Source of the DNA: Nocardia farcinica
Lineage (GTDB): Bacteria > Actinomycetota > Actinomycetes > Mycobacteriales > Mycobacteriaceae
DNA length: 64,000 nt
Direction: 5' to 3'
NCBI RefSeq assembly: GCF_001182745.1
Contig: NZ_LN868938.1
Span: 124,001 to 188,000 of the forward strand
Numbering within the stretch: the first letter of the stretch is position 1; the number at the start of each line of letters is the position of its first letter. Below are positions 45,214 through 54,147 of the stretch, in pieces. A program made the position numbers and the translations under genes. The notes under the pieces were generated by a model. It saw nothing but the letters and a program-made list of their open reading frames with translations, made no database searches and was not told the DNA's origin.

Positions 45214-45888
45214 ATGATCGCTCCTCACCCACCCGGGTCCACCCGTAGCACGGGGACCGCCCGCCTCGTCGGCCTCGTCACTGCCGTCCTCGCGCTGCTC
45301 GCGGTCGCCGCCTTCCCGGTCCGCGAGGCCCTCTACCTCCGGATCGCGGGCACGGCCGAGAGTTCGGCCGCCGCACCGCTGGTCGGACTCACCGCCCGTG
45401 CCGGTCTGCTCGTCCTCGTCGCCACCACCGGTGTACTGGCGGTCCGGTCGTGGCGGCGCGACCGTCCCGCCCTGGTGACGCTGACCGCCGCCGGTGTCGG
45501 CGTGGTCGGCGCGTACCTCCTCAGCGAGGTCGTCAAACTGCTGGTCACCGAGGAACGCCCCTGCCGGGCGGCCGGGCTGCCCACCGTGCTGGGCTGCCCG
45601 GCCGCGGGGGACTGGTCGTGGCCGTCCAACCACGCCGTGCTGGCCGCCGCCTTCGCCACCGCCTGCGTCCTGGCCGCGCCGCGGGTGGCCTGGTTCGCCG
45701 TCCCGGTCGCGCTGGCCGTCGCGGCCGCCAGGGTGGGCGCGGGCGTGCACTACGTGCACGACGTCCTCTCGGGGCTGGCGCTCGGCGTGGTCGTGGTCGC
45801 GCTCGTGGTCGCGCTGGTCCGTCCGTCGCTCGACCGGTTGATCCAGCAGCTCGCCGGTCGATTCACCCGGGTCGGCGGTGACCGATGA
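45214..45888 (+). CDS. PAP2 family membrane phosphatase
   Basis: A 224-residue membrane protein with about six transmembrane segments. PAP2 motifs: KLLVTEERPC (about 109, K-x6-RP), WPSNHAV (about 135, PSNH) and ARVGAGVHYVHDV (about 173, the R-x5-H-x3-D motif). It acts on lipid pyrophosphates or phosphates such as undecaprenyl diphosphate or phosphatidic acid at the outer leaflet. The stop overlaps the ATG of the ABC ATPase (ATGA), so it heads a three-gene operon divergent from the two-component system. Confidence 0.9.
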   Translation: MIAPHPPGSTRSTGTARLVGLVTAVLALLAVAAFPVREALYLRIAGTAESSAAAPLVGLTARAGLLVLVATTGVLAVRSWRRDRPALVTLTAAGVGVVGAYLLSEVVKLLVTEERPCRAAGLPTVLGCPAAGDWSWPSNHAVLAAAFATACVLAAPRVAWFAVPVALAVAAARVGAGVHYVHDVLSGLALGVVVVALVVALVRPSLDRLIQQLAGRFTRVGGDR

Positions 45889-46793
45889 TCGAGGTCGCCG
45901 GTCTCACCAAGACATTCGGCGCGGTCGTCGCGGTCGACGATCTGACGTTCACCGTCCCCGACGGCGCCGTCACCGGCTTCCTCGGCCCGAACGGCGCGGG
46001 CAAGTCCACCACCATGCGCTGCCTGCTCGGTCTCGACCTGCCCGACGCGGGGCGGGTGCTCGTCGACGGACACCCGCTGCGCGACCACCACCGGCCCGCC
46101 CGGGTCGTCGGCGCGGTCCTCGACACCGCCTGGTATCACCCCGGCCGGACCGGCCGCGGCCACCTGCGGGTGGTCGCCGCCTCCGCCGGGCTGCCGCCGA
46201 CCCGGGTGGACGAGGTGCTGGCGGCGGTGGGCTTGACCACCGCCGCCGACCGGCGCGTCCGCGGCTACTCCCTCGGCATGCGGCAGCGCCTCGGCCTGGC
46301 CGCGGCGCTGCTGGGCGACCCGCGGAATCTCGTTCTCGACGAACCGGTCAACGGCTTGGATCCGGAAGGCGTGCACTGGATGCGGTCGGTGCTGCGGCAG
46401 GCGGCGGACGCCGGTCGCGCCGTGCTGGTCTCCTCCCATCTGCTCGCCGAGATGCAGGTGATCGCCGACCGCCTGGTGGTCCTCGGCCGCGGCAGACTCC
46501 TCGGCGAGGGCACGCTCGCCGCTTTCCTGGACCGCCACGGCCACGTCCTCGTCCGCACCGACGGCGACGAGCTGCTCGCGGCCCGCCTGCGGGAACTGGG
46601 CGTCGTCGCGGAACGGACCGCGGCCGGGCTGCGGGTGGAGCTCGATCACCGAATTCCCGATGCCCCTTCGCTATCCCGGCTGTGTCGCGACCTCGGGCTG
46701 CTCGTCACCGCGCTCGGGGAGGCGGCCCCCACCCTCGAGGACGTCTTCCTCGACCTCACCGAGCGCACCGCCGAATTCCGCGGCGAACGGTGA
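45885..46793 (+). CDS. ABC transporter ATP-binding protein
   Basis: A 302-residue ATPase of the DRA/CcmA type: Walker A GPNGAGKST (about 38), signature YSLGMRQRLGLA (about 128), Walker B LVLDEPVNGLDPEG (about 148) and H-loop SSHLLAE (about 185). A C-terminal regulatory part follows (about 215-300). It powers the permease encoded next, with which it overlaps by GTGA. Such pairs export antibiotics, lipids or peptides; a self-protection role against cell-wall agents would fit the two-component/PAP2 context but is speculative. Confidence 0.93.
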   Translation: MIEVAGLTKTFGAVVAVDDLTFTVPDGAVTGFLGPNGAGKSTTMRCLLGLDLPDAGRVLVDGHPLRDHHRPARVVGAVLDTAWYHPGRTGRGHLRVVAASAGLPPTRVDEVLAAVGLTTAADRRVRGYSLGMRQRLGLAAALLGDPRNLVLDEPVNGLDPEGVHWMRSVLRQAADAGRAVLVSSHLLAEMQVIADRLVVLGRGRLLGEGTLAAFLDRHGHVLVRTDGDELLAARLRELGVVAERTAAGLRVELDHRIPDAPSLSRLCRDLGLLVTALGEAAPTLEDVFLDLTERTAEFRGER

Positions 46794-47527
46794 CCGCCAT
46801 GCGCTCCGCACTGACCGCCGACCTCGTGCGCCTCACGACGCTGCGCACCACGCCGGTGTACGCCGCGCTGCTGGTCGGCGCCTGCGTCGGCCCGATCGTC
46901 CTGATGACCCTGCTGTACGACATCGAGTACCGTGGCCCGCTCGACGCGGGCGACCTCGGCAAGTGCGCGAGCATCTTCCACGTGCTCGCCGTCGTGTTCG
47001 CCGGGGCCACCGCGGCCGGCGAGATCCGCCACGGGGCGAGCGCGGTCGCCTTCCTGACCCAGCGTCGGCGGTGGACGTCACTGCTGTCACACCTGCTCGT
47101 GGTGGCGGGATTCCTCGTCGCGTCCTATGTCCTCGGCATGGTGCTCGCGCTCCTCGCCGCGCGGTGCTACCCGGACGGCCTCGCCATGACCGGGCGCGGC
47201 TGGGCCTATCTCGGGGTGTACCTGCTGATCATCCTGGCCTGGGCCGTGGTCGCGACGGCACTGGCCGTGCTGACCCGCTCCGTCGCCGGGGCGATCGCGG
47301 GCCCGCTGGTGTGGATGTTGCTGCTGGAACAGCTGATGGCGATGGTGCCGATGCTGGACCCGGTGCTGCACTGGATGCCGTTCACCGCGGGTCTCGACCT
47401 GGCGGCCATCGTGCTCGGTGAGCAGTCCGGGCCGCCGGTTCGTGCGATCGTGGTGCTCGCCGCGATGGTGACGGTGTTCGGCGCGGCCGCACTGGCCGGT
47501 CACACCCGGCGGGACGCGGCCGGGTGA
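46790..47527 (+). CDS. ABC-2 type transporter permease
   Basis: A 245-residue membrane protein with six transmembrane segments. Its first 20 residues (MRSALTADLVRLTTLRTTP) and the middle GEIRHGASAVAFLTQRRRWTSLL are typical of ABC-2 permeases with single-gene exporters. GTG 46790 overlaps the ATPase stop; ATG 46799 is an alternative. A longer frame reading through the ATPase gene is a shadow. It ends the operon, followed by a hairpin. Confidence 0.87.
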   Translation: MTAMRSALTADLVRLTTLRTTPVYAALLVGACVGPIVLMTLLYDIEYRGPLDAGDLGKCASIFHVLAVVFAGATAAGEIRHGASAVAFLTQRRRWTSLLSHLLVVAGFLVASYVLGMVLALLAARCYPDGLAMTGRGWAYLGVYLLIILAWAVVATALAVLTRSVAGAIAGPLVWMLLLEQLMAMVPMLDPVLHWMPFTAGLDLAAIVLGEQSGPPVRAIVVLAAMVTVFGAAALAGHTRRDAAG

Positions 47528-47537
47528 ATACCGCCCG

Positions 47538-47570
47538 GCGCGGCCTCGGAGGTGCACCCGAAGGCCGCGC
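47538..47570. terminator. Hairpin between permease and large protein genes
   Basis: GCGCGGCCT (47538-47546) with AGGCCGCGC (47562-47570), a 9-bp perfect stem between convergent genes. Confidence 0.5.
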
Positions 47571-47586
47571 GGGCTCGGTTGTCCAG

Positions 47587-50500
47587 TTAGTGGCCGGGGT
47601 TCTCCGGTGGGGTGTGGCGGCCGAACGGGCCCGCGGGGTTGCGTTTGAGTTCGTCGAGCATGGCCTGCAGCTTGTCGACGTGCGCGTTCTCCTCGATGGT
47701 CGGCCGCCGCGGCGGCGACACCGCGTCGTCCACCACGGGTTCCACCTGGAACGGGATGTCCCCGCTCGGTGGCCGGCCGGTGGCGGGCGGCTCCGGCGTG
47801 AGCGCGGCGGTCGGCGGCCCGAACGGGTTGGCCGCCTCCGGTCGACCGGGCCGCGGCGTGATCCCGGCCGGTTCGACCCCGCCGTTCGACTCCCCCGGAT
47901 CGCCGTGATGCGGCGCCGGGTTCGGCGGCAGCGGATCCATCCAGTCGTGCAGGGCGGGCGGCACCTGCGGTGTCCGCATCGGCGCCGCCACCCGTTCGGT
48001 GGCGATCTCGGAACCCGTCCGCGGGGTGGCGGTGCCCGAGGGGGATTCGCCGGCCGGCGGCGTGGGCTCGTCGTCGATGTAGGCGGTCTCGGCGGCCAGT
48101 CGCTCCAGGTCGGCGTAACGCGACTCCGGGAACGACGGTGCCGGTGATTCGACGAGCGGACCGCGATCCGCGGCGATCTCCGGCAGCGGGTCGCGCCGGG
48201 GCTCGCTACCCGGCCGTCCCGGGGTGTGGTCGTCCGAGCCCGATCTGGTGTCTCCGGTGATCGCCGCGAGCGGGTCACGGTGGGGGAGCGGCGCGTTCGG
48301 CTGTTCGGGCGCACGGCCCCGCTGCGGCAGGCCACCGCGCGCGACGTCCGGGCCGGTGGTCTCGGCGGCGGTGTCCCTGGCCGGGCGGGAGCGCTGCGGG
48401 AGTCGCACCGGCGCATCCGGGTGCGCGGTGTCGGCGGGCACGGAACCCGCATCGGTGCCGGCACCGCTCGGCGCGAAGGGGCCGGGGAACCCGGTTGCCT
48501 CGCCGGACGGTGCGGCCGATTCGGCCCCGGTGGCGCCGTTGTCCGGCGCCGCTGCGGTGGCCTGCGATGCCGATTCCGCACGGAACCGTCCCGGACGGCG
48601 AACATCGTCCGAGTGCGGGTCGGGTCCGCCGGGCGGGGGAGCGAGCGCTGCGTCCGGCCGCGGTGTGACACCCGAGGGCGCCGCGCCGCCGAACTCCGGT
48701 GTGGGCGGGCGGTTCTCGGCCGCACCGCCCGCGCCTCCGGACGCACTCCACGCGGTCCCGCTGTCGGCCTGGCGTGCCCGCGCGGCCCGCGGCAGCGGCC
48801 GGGCCCCGCCGCGCCCTCGGGGCGCTCGACCTGGGCGTGCGGCACGGCCGCCCCTGGCCCGTCGGCACTCTCGCCCGCGCGCCGGCCGCGCGCCGGGAGC
48901 TCCACCGCCGCGCCGTCGGGCCGCTCGGTCTGTGCGGCGGCGGCCTCCTCCCGTGTCTCGATGTGCTGGTCCGCCGCGCGCCGGGCTCTCGAGGGGAGGG
49001 TGGTCGGCGCGGCCGGGTGCCCACTGTCGGGGTGCGCGGCCTGCGGGCGTCCTTCTCCGTCGGGTGCGCGGGTGTTGTCGGCTGCGCGCCGACCGCCCGC
49101 CGAGAGTTCCGCCTCGGCGGCCAAATACCCGCCCTCGGACGGCTCGCCGTGTCCGTGCGCCACGCCCGCTGTTCCGTGTGCGTCAGCGCGCTGCCCTGCG
49201 GCGCGCCGGCCACCCGGCGCGGGTTCCGTCACCGCGCCCCGGGGTGGCTCGGTCCGTGCGTGTCCTTCGGCTGCCGTGTCGTGTGCGTCGGCGCTCTCGT
49301 CCGCGGCGCGGCGGCCGGTCGGCTGGATGCCCGACGCCGCGTCCGCGGATGTCCAGGGACCGGGGTCGGCCGACCGGTCCGTGGTGCGCCCGGCTCCGCC
49401 CGCCGGACCGGCAGCGTCCAGCTCGTTCTGCTCCGAGCCGCCCGGTCCTGCCCACGTCGCGGACTGCCCGGCACTGTCGACGTCGCCCGGCCCCGTCGAT
49501 TCCGCGCGGCGGCGCGCCGGGCCCATTCCCCTGTCGGCCGCCGGGTCGATGCGTGGCCGTGCCGCCGCATCCCCGTCCCGTGCGGTAGTGCCTGCGCCCG
49601 GCTGCGTCTCCGCGCCGATTCCTTGCCGGGCCGCGAGGGTGTCGCCCTGCTGTGCCGAAGGGACCGCGCCCGACTGAGCTGTCCAGTCGGCGCCCTGCCG
49701 AACCTCGGCGGTCGGGTCTTGCCGGGCCGCCGGGCCGGTGCCGGCCGGATCGGTGTCGCGCCGCGCCCCGTCGGCGCCCTGCTCTTCGACGGCCGCTCGA
49801 CCGTGCCGCGAAGACGGGTCGACGCCGTGGCGTGCGGTCGGCTGACTCCCGAGCTGCGTGGCGGCATCCCCGTCGTGTCGCGATGCCCGATCGCCGCCGT
49901 GTTCCGCGGTGAAGCGCGCACCGGGGGAACCCATGCCGTGTTGTCCGGTGAAGGCCGCGCTGTGCTGTCCGGTCGAACCGGTGGCGTGTGGTGCGGCGGT
50001 GCCTGCGCTGTGCTGCGCGGCCGAATCGGTGGCGTGTGGTGCGGCGGTGCCTGCGCTGTGCTGGCCGGTCGATCCGGTGCCGTGTTCTCCGGCCGAATCG
50101 CCGCCGTGCGTTTCCGTGGCGCCCCCGCCGCGCTGTCCGGTCGAGGCGGCGCCATCCGGTGCCGCGGAGTGAACGTTCACCCCGGCGACCGGTTCCGCCG
50201 CTGCCCCGTCCCCGTGCCGCGGCGGGAGCGCACCGGCGCGACCGGGCTGCGGCGGCGTATCCAGCCGGCTCTCGGGTGCGGGATCGGCATGCGACACGGT
50301 CGAATCCGTCTCGCTCGCGGCTGCGCCGGAGGAGGTGAGTCGTGGCGTGTCGGTCCGGGACGTTTCGGCCTCGGCGCCTCCGGAGTTCGTCGCCGCGCGC
50401 GTGGGCAGTTCCGTCGAGGCCGTGCTCGCGGTGGCCGAGGCGCGACCGTTCCGGCCCGCCTGCGCGCCTCGCCCGGGCCGAACCCCGTCATTCGCGTCGG

Positions 50501-50957
50501 GTGACAGGTCCGCGGCCTCCTGCCCGCCCGCGGGGCGCGGGAACGGCTGGCGGCCGGGTGATTCCGTGGCGTCGAGGCCGGGCCGAGCGGTGAACGGAAC
50601 CACGTCGGCGGTCGAGGAGTCACCGGTCGCCGCCGAGCGCGAGGGCCCGCCCTGGTCGGCGGCTGCCAGCTCGGCGCGTTCGGCCGCTTCTCGCCGTTCG
50701 GCGCGGGTCCGCCGAGCCGTCCCGGCCGGGCGGGCGGTCCCCGTCTCGACCTTGTCCATCCTGGCCTGCAGGTTCGAAATGTCCTGGCCGGTGCGGAAAG
50801 CCCACGATTCGAGTTTCTTGAGCCGGGTCTCCAGACCGGTCTCGTCGTCCAGTCTGGTCGCGGCGGCGTCGAGCTGGTCACCGAGCTCGCGAAGGAGCGT
50901 CGCGATGCCCGACAAGATCGCGCCGATCGGCTCGGCGTCCTGTTGGCCGTGCTCCAT
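47587..50957 (-). CDS. Very large low-complexity protein, apparently frameshifted
   Basis: Read from ATG 50957, the frame encodes a helical, coiled-coil N-terminus (residues 1-75, SGIATLLRELGDQLDAAATRLDDETGLETRLKKLESW) and then hundreds of residues rich in Gly/Ala/His/Glu with imperfect repeats (TGQHSAGTAAPHAT; RRAADESADAHDTAAEG). At about 48,790-48,815 the coding character leaves this frame and continues one base over, down to the stop at 47587 (ending RHTPPENPGH). A single missing base in the GGGG/CCCC run near 48,804-48,807 would join them into about 1120 residues. No transmembrane segment or known domain is visible. The alternative 1191-residue frame ending at 47382 has an Arg-rich, non-protein-like tail and was rejected. 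Function unknown. Confidence 0.65.
49979..50063. repeat. Direct repeat inside the large low-complexity gene
   Basis: A 37-base sequence at 49979-50015 recurs identically at 50027-50063 (period 48 bases, 16 codons). It encodes AGTAAPHAT-type units and marks recent in-frame duplication. Confidence 0.8.
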
Positions 50958-51373
50958 CCGTGGCTACCTCTTCTGCGATCGTGTGCCCGAACCGGGCGGG
51001 TGGCCCGGCGATTCTATCCGTCGGTTCCTGCCGTTGCCCGGCGTGCGCCCCCGCCCTGACGGGCTGTCCGAGGCGCGCGCACCGCGAGCCGGACCGACCG
51101 GGACCGGTGCCGGCGCCGCGGAACCGCCGACGCTACTCGTCGTCGCGCGGCCGCGAGTGGCCACCCCGGGCGCCCTCGCCGGTGTGCCGAAGATCTCGCG
51201 TGTCGCTACCGGAAATCGTTGGAACGCAGTGCGTGTCGCGAGACGCGCCGTGCGGCACGCCGTAATGCCCCCGACTGCGAGTAAAGGGGGCTGGCGGGCG
51301 CGCAAAGTTAGGAGCACTCTGGATTCCATGGAGTAGGTCGCGAGACCGGCGTGTCGGGTAGGGGAGTGATCGC
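50958..51373. other. Non-coding gap upstream of CoiA-like gene
   Basis: 416 bases between divergent genes. A short hairpin (GCCCCC at 51267-51272 with GGGGGC at 51286-51291) is visible. No convincing gene; a 121-codon minus frame here has Arg/Gly/Pro-biased composition without motifs. It must hold both promoters, which I cannot place. Confidence 0.4.
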
Positions 51374-52330
51374 GTGCGGACCAAGCAGCGGACGGAGATG
51401 GGTTGCGGGCGCCGGGCGGTGCTCGCCGAACTCGGCATCGGAGAGGCCGCCGACGCGGCGCGCGGCACCGCGATAGGCAGGTCCCAGTACAGCTGCCGCT
51501 GCCCGGGATGCGCGGACGCCCAATGGGATGTGCAGCGGCTCAAATACTGGCTGTGCGCGCGGCTGGTCGAGTTCGGCGCCGACGAGGCGGAGGTGGATCA
51601 GCGCATCGGCGGCATCCTGGTCGACGTCCGGTGGCGGCGCGGCGACCGCTGGTACGCCATCGAGGTCCGCAGCGGCGCCCTGGAGTGCACCCTGGCCCGC
51701 GAGCACACCGACCGGTTGCGCGCCGCGGGCTGCGCGGGCGTGCTGTGGTTGTGCCCGCCGGGCTATTGGGTGCGGCATCTGCCCGCGCTCGGTGTCGCCG
51801 ACCTCGGCCCGGACGCCTGCGACTACCTGATCGACACCGGCATGCTCGACACCGACCAGCGCGGGCTGGCCGCACCCCGGCGCACGCCCTTCGAGCTGCG
51901 GGAGTTCCTGCGCGGGTGGGTGTCCGGCGATATCGTCTGGGGTTATCGCGACGAGAACACCGGAGGTTGGGCGCGCGTGATCGACTGGGAGCAGCACACC
52001 AGGTCGCAGGCAACCATCATCGCCCGGCAACGTCAGGAGCTGGTCAATCAGCGGACGGCGCTGGCGGTGTCGCGCACGCTGGTGCGGGACAAGCAGAAGC
52101 AGATCGCGAAACTGCACTGGCGGCTCGACCGCGCCGAGCAGAAGGCCCAGGAACAGGCCGACGCGGTCGCCGCGGTCAATCGCACCCTCGCCGAGCGGCA
52201 CCGGGTCGAGGACAGCCTGCGCGCCACCATCAAGGGCCTCAACCGCACGATCGAACACTGGCAGCTGATCACCATCTGCGCGATGCTGCTGATCGTGACG
52301 TTTCTGGCCGCGGCGATGATCGTCCGCTGA
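51374..52330 (+). CDS. CoiA-like nuclease-domain protein with coiled coil and C-terminal membrane anchor
   Basis: A 318-residue protein. Residues 38-130 resemble the competence protein CoiA/PD-(D/E)xK fold: a CRCPGC knuckle, WDVQRLKYWLCARLVEFG, LVDVRW (Asp about 84), then WYAIEVRSG (Glu about 97, with Arg where Lys/Gln is usual) and AREHTDRLRAAGCAGVLWLCP. Residues 205-295 are a long coiled coil (RQRQELVNQRTALAVSRTLVRDK), and 298-316 form a terminal hydrophobic helix, so it is probably tail-anchored facing the cytoplasm. The GTG has GGGGAG upstream. It is convergent with a TnsA-like gene 9 bp away. Fold assignment is by pattern only; function unknown. Confidence 0.62.
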   Translation: MRTKQRTEMGCGRRAVLAELGIGEAADAARGTAIGRSQYSCRCPGCADAQWDVQRLKYWLCARLVEFGADEAEVDQRIGGILVDVRWRRGDRWYAIEVRSGALECTLAREHTDRLRAAGCAGVLWLCPPGYWVRHLPALGVADLGPDACDYLIDTGMLDTDQRGLAAPRRTPFELREFLRGWVSGDIVWGYRDENTGGWARVIDWEQHTRSQATIIARQRQELVNQRTALAVSRTLVRDKQKQIAKLHWRLDRAEQKAQEQADAVAAVNRTLAERHRVEDSLRATIKGLNRTIEHWQLITICAMLLIVTFLAAAMIVR

Positions 52331-52339
52331 CCGGCTCGG

Positions 52340-53548
52340 TCAGTCCCCGGTCGGCGGCGGCGCGCTCAGCCGGAACGGGGCACGGTCCCACCGCCAGCCG
52401 TGGCGCAGGGTGAGAGCCGCGAGGTCAAGCAGCTCGAGCCCGGCCTCCCGGTGCAGGCGGCGCACCGCCGTCATCGGCGCCGGGCCTGCGGCCAACAGGT
52501 CGCCGAGCCGCTGCTCCAGCTCGGCATCGACCCGGCGGTCGCGCAGCTGCGCGACACCGGTTCGGCTGCCCGTCCAGATCAGCAGGCCCCACCCGTTGGC
52601 GTGCGCGTGCTCGCGCAGCGCGGCGGCCTTCACCCGATTGACGTGGATGCCGACCTGCCCGAGCGGCTGCACGTCGACGAGCACGATCCGCCCGTCGGCG
52701 AGCTGGGCGACCACGTCGGGATGGTGCAGCCCGGTCTGCCCGTCGACGGTGTAGCGCACCGCCGCCGGTTCCTCCTGGAAGGTGCGCACCTGGTCGGCGG
52801 CGTTGAGGGTGAGCAGCAGCCGGGCGCGCAACGCGGAGTCGAAGCCGACGTCGCGGCCCACCTTCGCCAGGTAGAACCGGCCGCGCTGGTCGTCGTCACC
52901 GTCGACCACGCGCGCCGACGCGCTCGGCAGCGGCGCCGGGTCGCTCGCCCGCGCCGGCCACTCGATCTGGTCCGAGAGCGCCGTGAGCGCGGCGGCGGCC
53001 GCGGATTCCTCACGCAAGGCCGCCAGCCGCCGGTTGGTCTTCTTCTGCCACCCCATGATTCGCTGCACCACGTAGCCGGCGACCCGTTTGGCGTCCTCGG
53101 GCGCGTGCCCGGCCAGCCGCAGCTTGAGATAGGTGAGTTCATTGGCCGCCAGGTCGGTGTCGGTGGCGTAGGTCTCCGCGAGCAGCGTCCGCACCAGCGC
53201 GGAGTCCCTGGCCTCGAGGGGGTAGCGCCGGGTGAACGCCGCCCGCTCGTCGCCGCCGAGGTGCGTCTCGCGCAGGATGTACCCGACGGTGCGGGTGTGC
53301 AACTGCCGCACCCGGTCTCGCGCCAGATCGAACCGTGCCCCGATTGCCGCCAGCGTCTGCGGTGGCTCCCCGCCGATCCCCAGCCGCGCGGCCAGGATCT
53401 CCGCGTCGCGCCGCCGCCGCTCGGCATGCACCGCCACCAGCCCGGCGATCACCTCGTTGACCTCTTCGAGCCCGAACGCCACCTCCCCGGCCACGTCGTC
53501 GCCGAACGCCGACTCCACCCCGTCCCCCGACACCGCCACCTCGGTCAC
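52340..53548 (-). CDS. Sigma4-like HTH protein with TnsA-like endonuclease domain
   Basis: A 402-residue protein. Residues about 60-95 (QTLAAIGARFDLARDRVRQLHTRTVGYILRE) match a sigma-70 region-4 HTH. A helical middle part follows. Residues about 245-345 match the TnsA-like PD-(D/E)xK pattern: VGFDSALRARLLLTLNAADQVRTFQEEP, then HHPDVVAQLADGRIVLVDVQPLGQV, with DVQ where catalytic DVK is usual, and a trailing NRVKAAALREHAHANGWGLLIWTG. It might cleave or only bind DNA. GTG 53548 has TACGCT six bases upstream. Domains assigned by eye; role unknown. Confidence 0.65.
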   Translation of the reverse strand: MTEVAVSGDGVESAFGDDVAGEVAFGLEEVNEVIAGLVAVHAERRRRDAEILAARLGIGGEPPQTLAAIGARFDLARDRVRQLHTRTVGYILRETHLGGDERAAFTRRYPLEARDSALVRTLLAETYATDTDLAANELTYLKLRLAGHAPEDAKRVAGYVVQRIMGWQKKTNRRLAALREESAAAAALTALSDQIEWPARASDPAPLPSASARVVDGDDDQRGRFYLAKVGRDVGFDSALRARLLLTLNAADQVRTFQEEPAAVRYTVDGQTGLHHPDVVAQLADGRIVLVDVQPLGQVGIHVNRVKAAALREHAHANGWGLLIWTGSRTGVAQLRDRRVDAELEQRLGDLLAAGPAPMTAVRRLHREAGLELLDLAALTLRHGWRWDRAPFRLSAPPPTGD

Positions 53549-53554
53549 GCAAGC

Positions 53555-53560
53555 AGCGTA
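53555..53560 (-). promoter_or_regulatory. -10 box of leaderless HTH/TnsA-like gene
   Basis: TACGCT on the minus strand, 6 bases before GTG 53548. Confidence 0.45.
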
Positions 53561-53650
53561 ACCACGCCCGCCGACACCACCGGGCACGATCACCCTGGAC
53601 AACCGCCCCGACCAGGATCATTCTGAGAATCCCGCTCCGGAGGTGACCCG

Positions 53651-53683
53651 ATGGACCACCACGCTCGCGGCGGTGCCCGGTGA
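53651..53683 (+). CDS. Ten-codon upstream ORF coupled to DUF1304 gene
   Basis: ATG 53651 begins a 10-residue frame MDHHARGGAR that ends in TGA overlapping the GTG start of the next gene (GTGA at 53680-53683). A near-perfect Shine-Dalgarno GGAGG lies seven bases upstream, while the DUF1304 gene itself has none. Ribosomes therefore probably load on the tiny ORF and reinitiate. Its peptide may be regulatory or only a ramp. Too short to test by composition. Confidence 0.5.
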   Translation: MDHHARGGAR

Positions 53684-54078
53684 ACGGCATCGCCCAGGTC
53701 GCCGCGCTGCTCAGCGGCATCGTCTACGTCGCGGTCTCGCCGCTGGAGATGTTCTTCTACGACCGTCCCGCCGTGCGCCGCTGGCTGCACGTCGACACCA
53801 CCGACGTCGCCGACGTGCGAATGTGGGCGTTCGTCGTCGGCGTCCGCAACCTGCTCGGCGGCGCCGGCGCCCTGATCGGCCTGCTCATCCTGCACTCGGG
53901 CAACGAGCCCGCCGGTCACGCCGTCGTCCTCACCGCCTGCTGGTACATGCTGCTCGCCAGCCTGGCCATGGGTCTGGCCGACCTTCTCGGCTTCTGGCGC
54001 CCGCGCGGCGGCAGCGTCCTCGGCACGATCGGCTCCAGCGTGCTGCCGCTCGTCGCCATCATCGCGGCGAGTGTGTGA
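53680..54078 (+). CDS. DUF1304 family membrane protein
   Basis: A 132-residue protein with four transmembrane segments. The LLSGIVYVAVSPLEMFFYDRPAVRRWL opening and GVRNLLGGAGALIGLLIL second helix fit DUF1304. No function is assigned to the family. The GTG start has no own ribosome-binding site and overlaps the short upstream ORF. Its last codons lie in the first copy of a 27-bp tandem repeat. It is the last chromosomal protein gene before the tRNA cluster. Confidence 0.8.
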   Translation: MNGIAQVAALLSGIVYVAVSPLEMFFYDRPAVRRWLHVDTTDVADVRMWAFVVGVRNLLGGAGALIGLLILHSGNEPAGHAVVLTACWYMLLASLAMGLADLLGFWRPRGGSVLGTIGSSVLPLVAIIAASV

Positions 54079-54135
54079 ACTGCCATCATCGCGGCGAGTG
54101 TGTGACCTGCCATCATGCGGCGAGTGTGTGAACCT
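54055..54135. repeat. Three tandem 27-bp repeats
   Basis: Units at 54055-54081, 54082-54108 and 54109-54135, each reading GCCATCAT(C)GCGGCGAGTG followed by TGTGAACCT-like ends, with one or two differences between copies. The first overlaps the end of the DUF1304 gene; each copy carries a TGTGTGA that supplies a stop codon. Confidence 0.85.
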
Positions 54136-54147
54136 GCCCGGACAGCA

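Noticed and set aside
48780..48820. Programmed -1 frameshift in the large low-complexity gene
   Set aside because: No X-XXY-YYZ heptamer in the right phase; a one-base indel in a homopolymer explains the break better.
47382..50957. 1191-codon frame taken as one intact protein
   Set aside because: After about residue 720 it turns into Arg/Pro/Thr-rich sequence, while the neighbouring frame shows normal coding character to a stop at 47587.
50964..51329. 121-codon minus frame upstream of the large protein gene
   Set aside because: No ribosome-binding site, no motif, and composition like non-coding GC-rich DNA.
54055..54135. Possible CRISPR array
   Set aside because: The 27-bp units are directly adjacent with no spacers, only three copies, and no cas genes are near.
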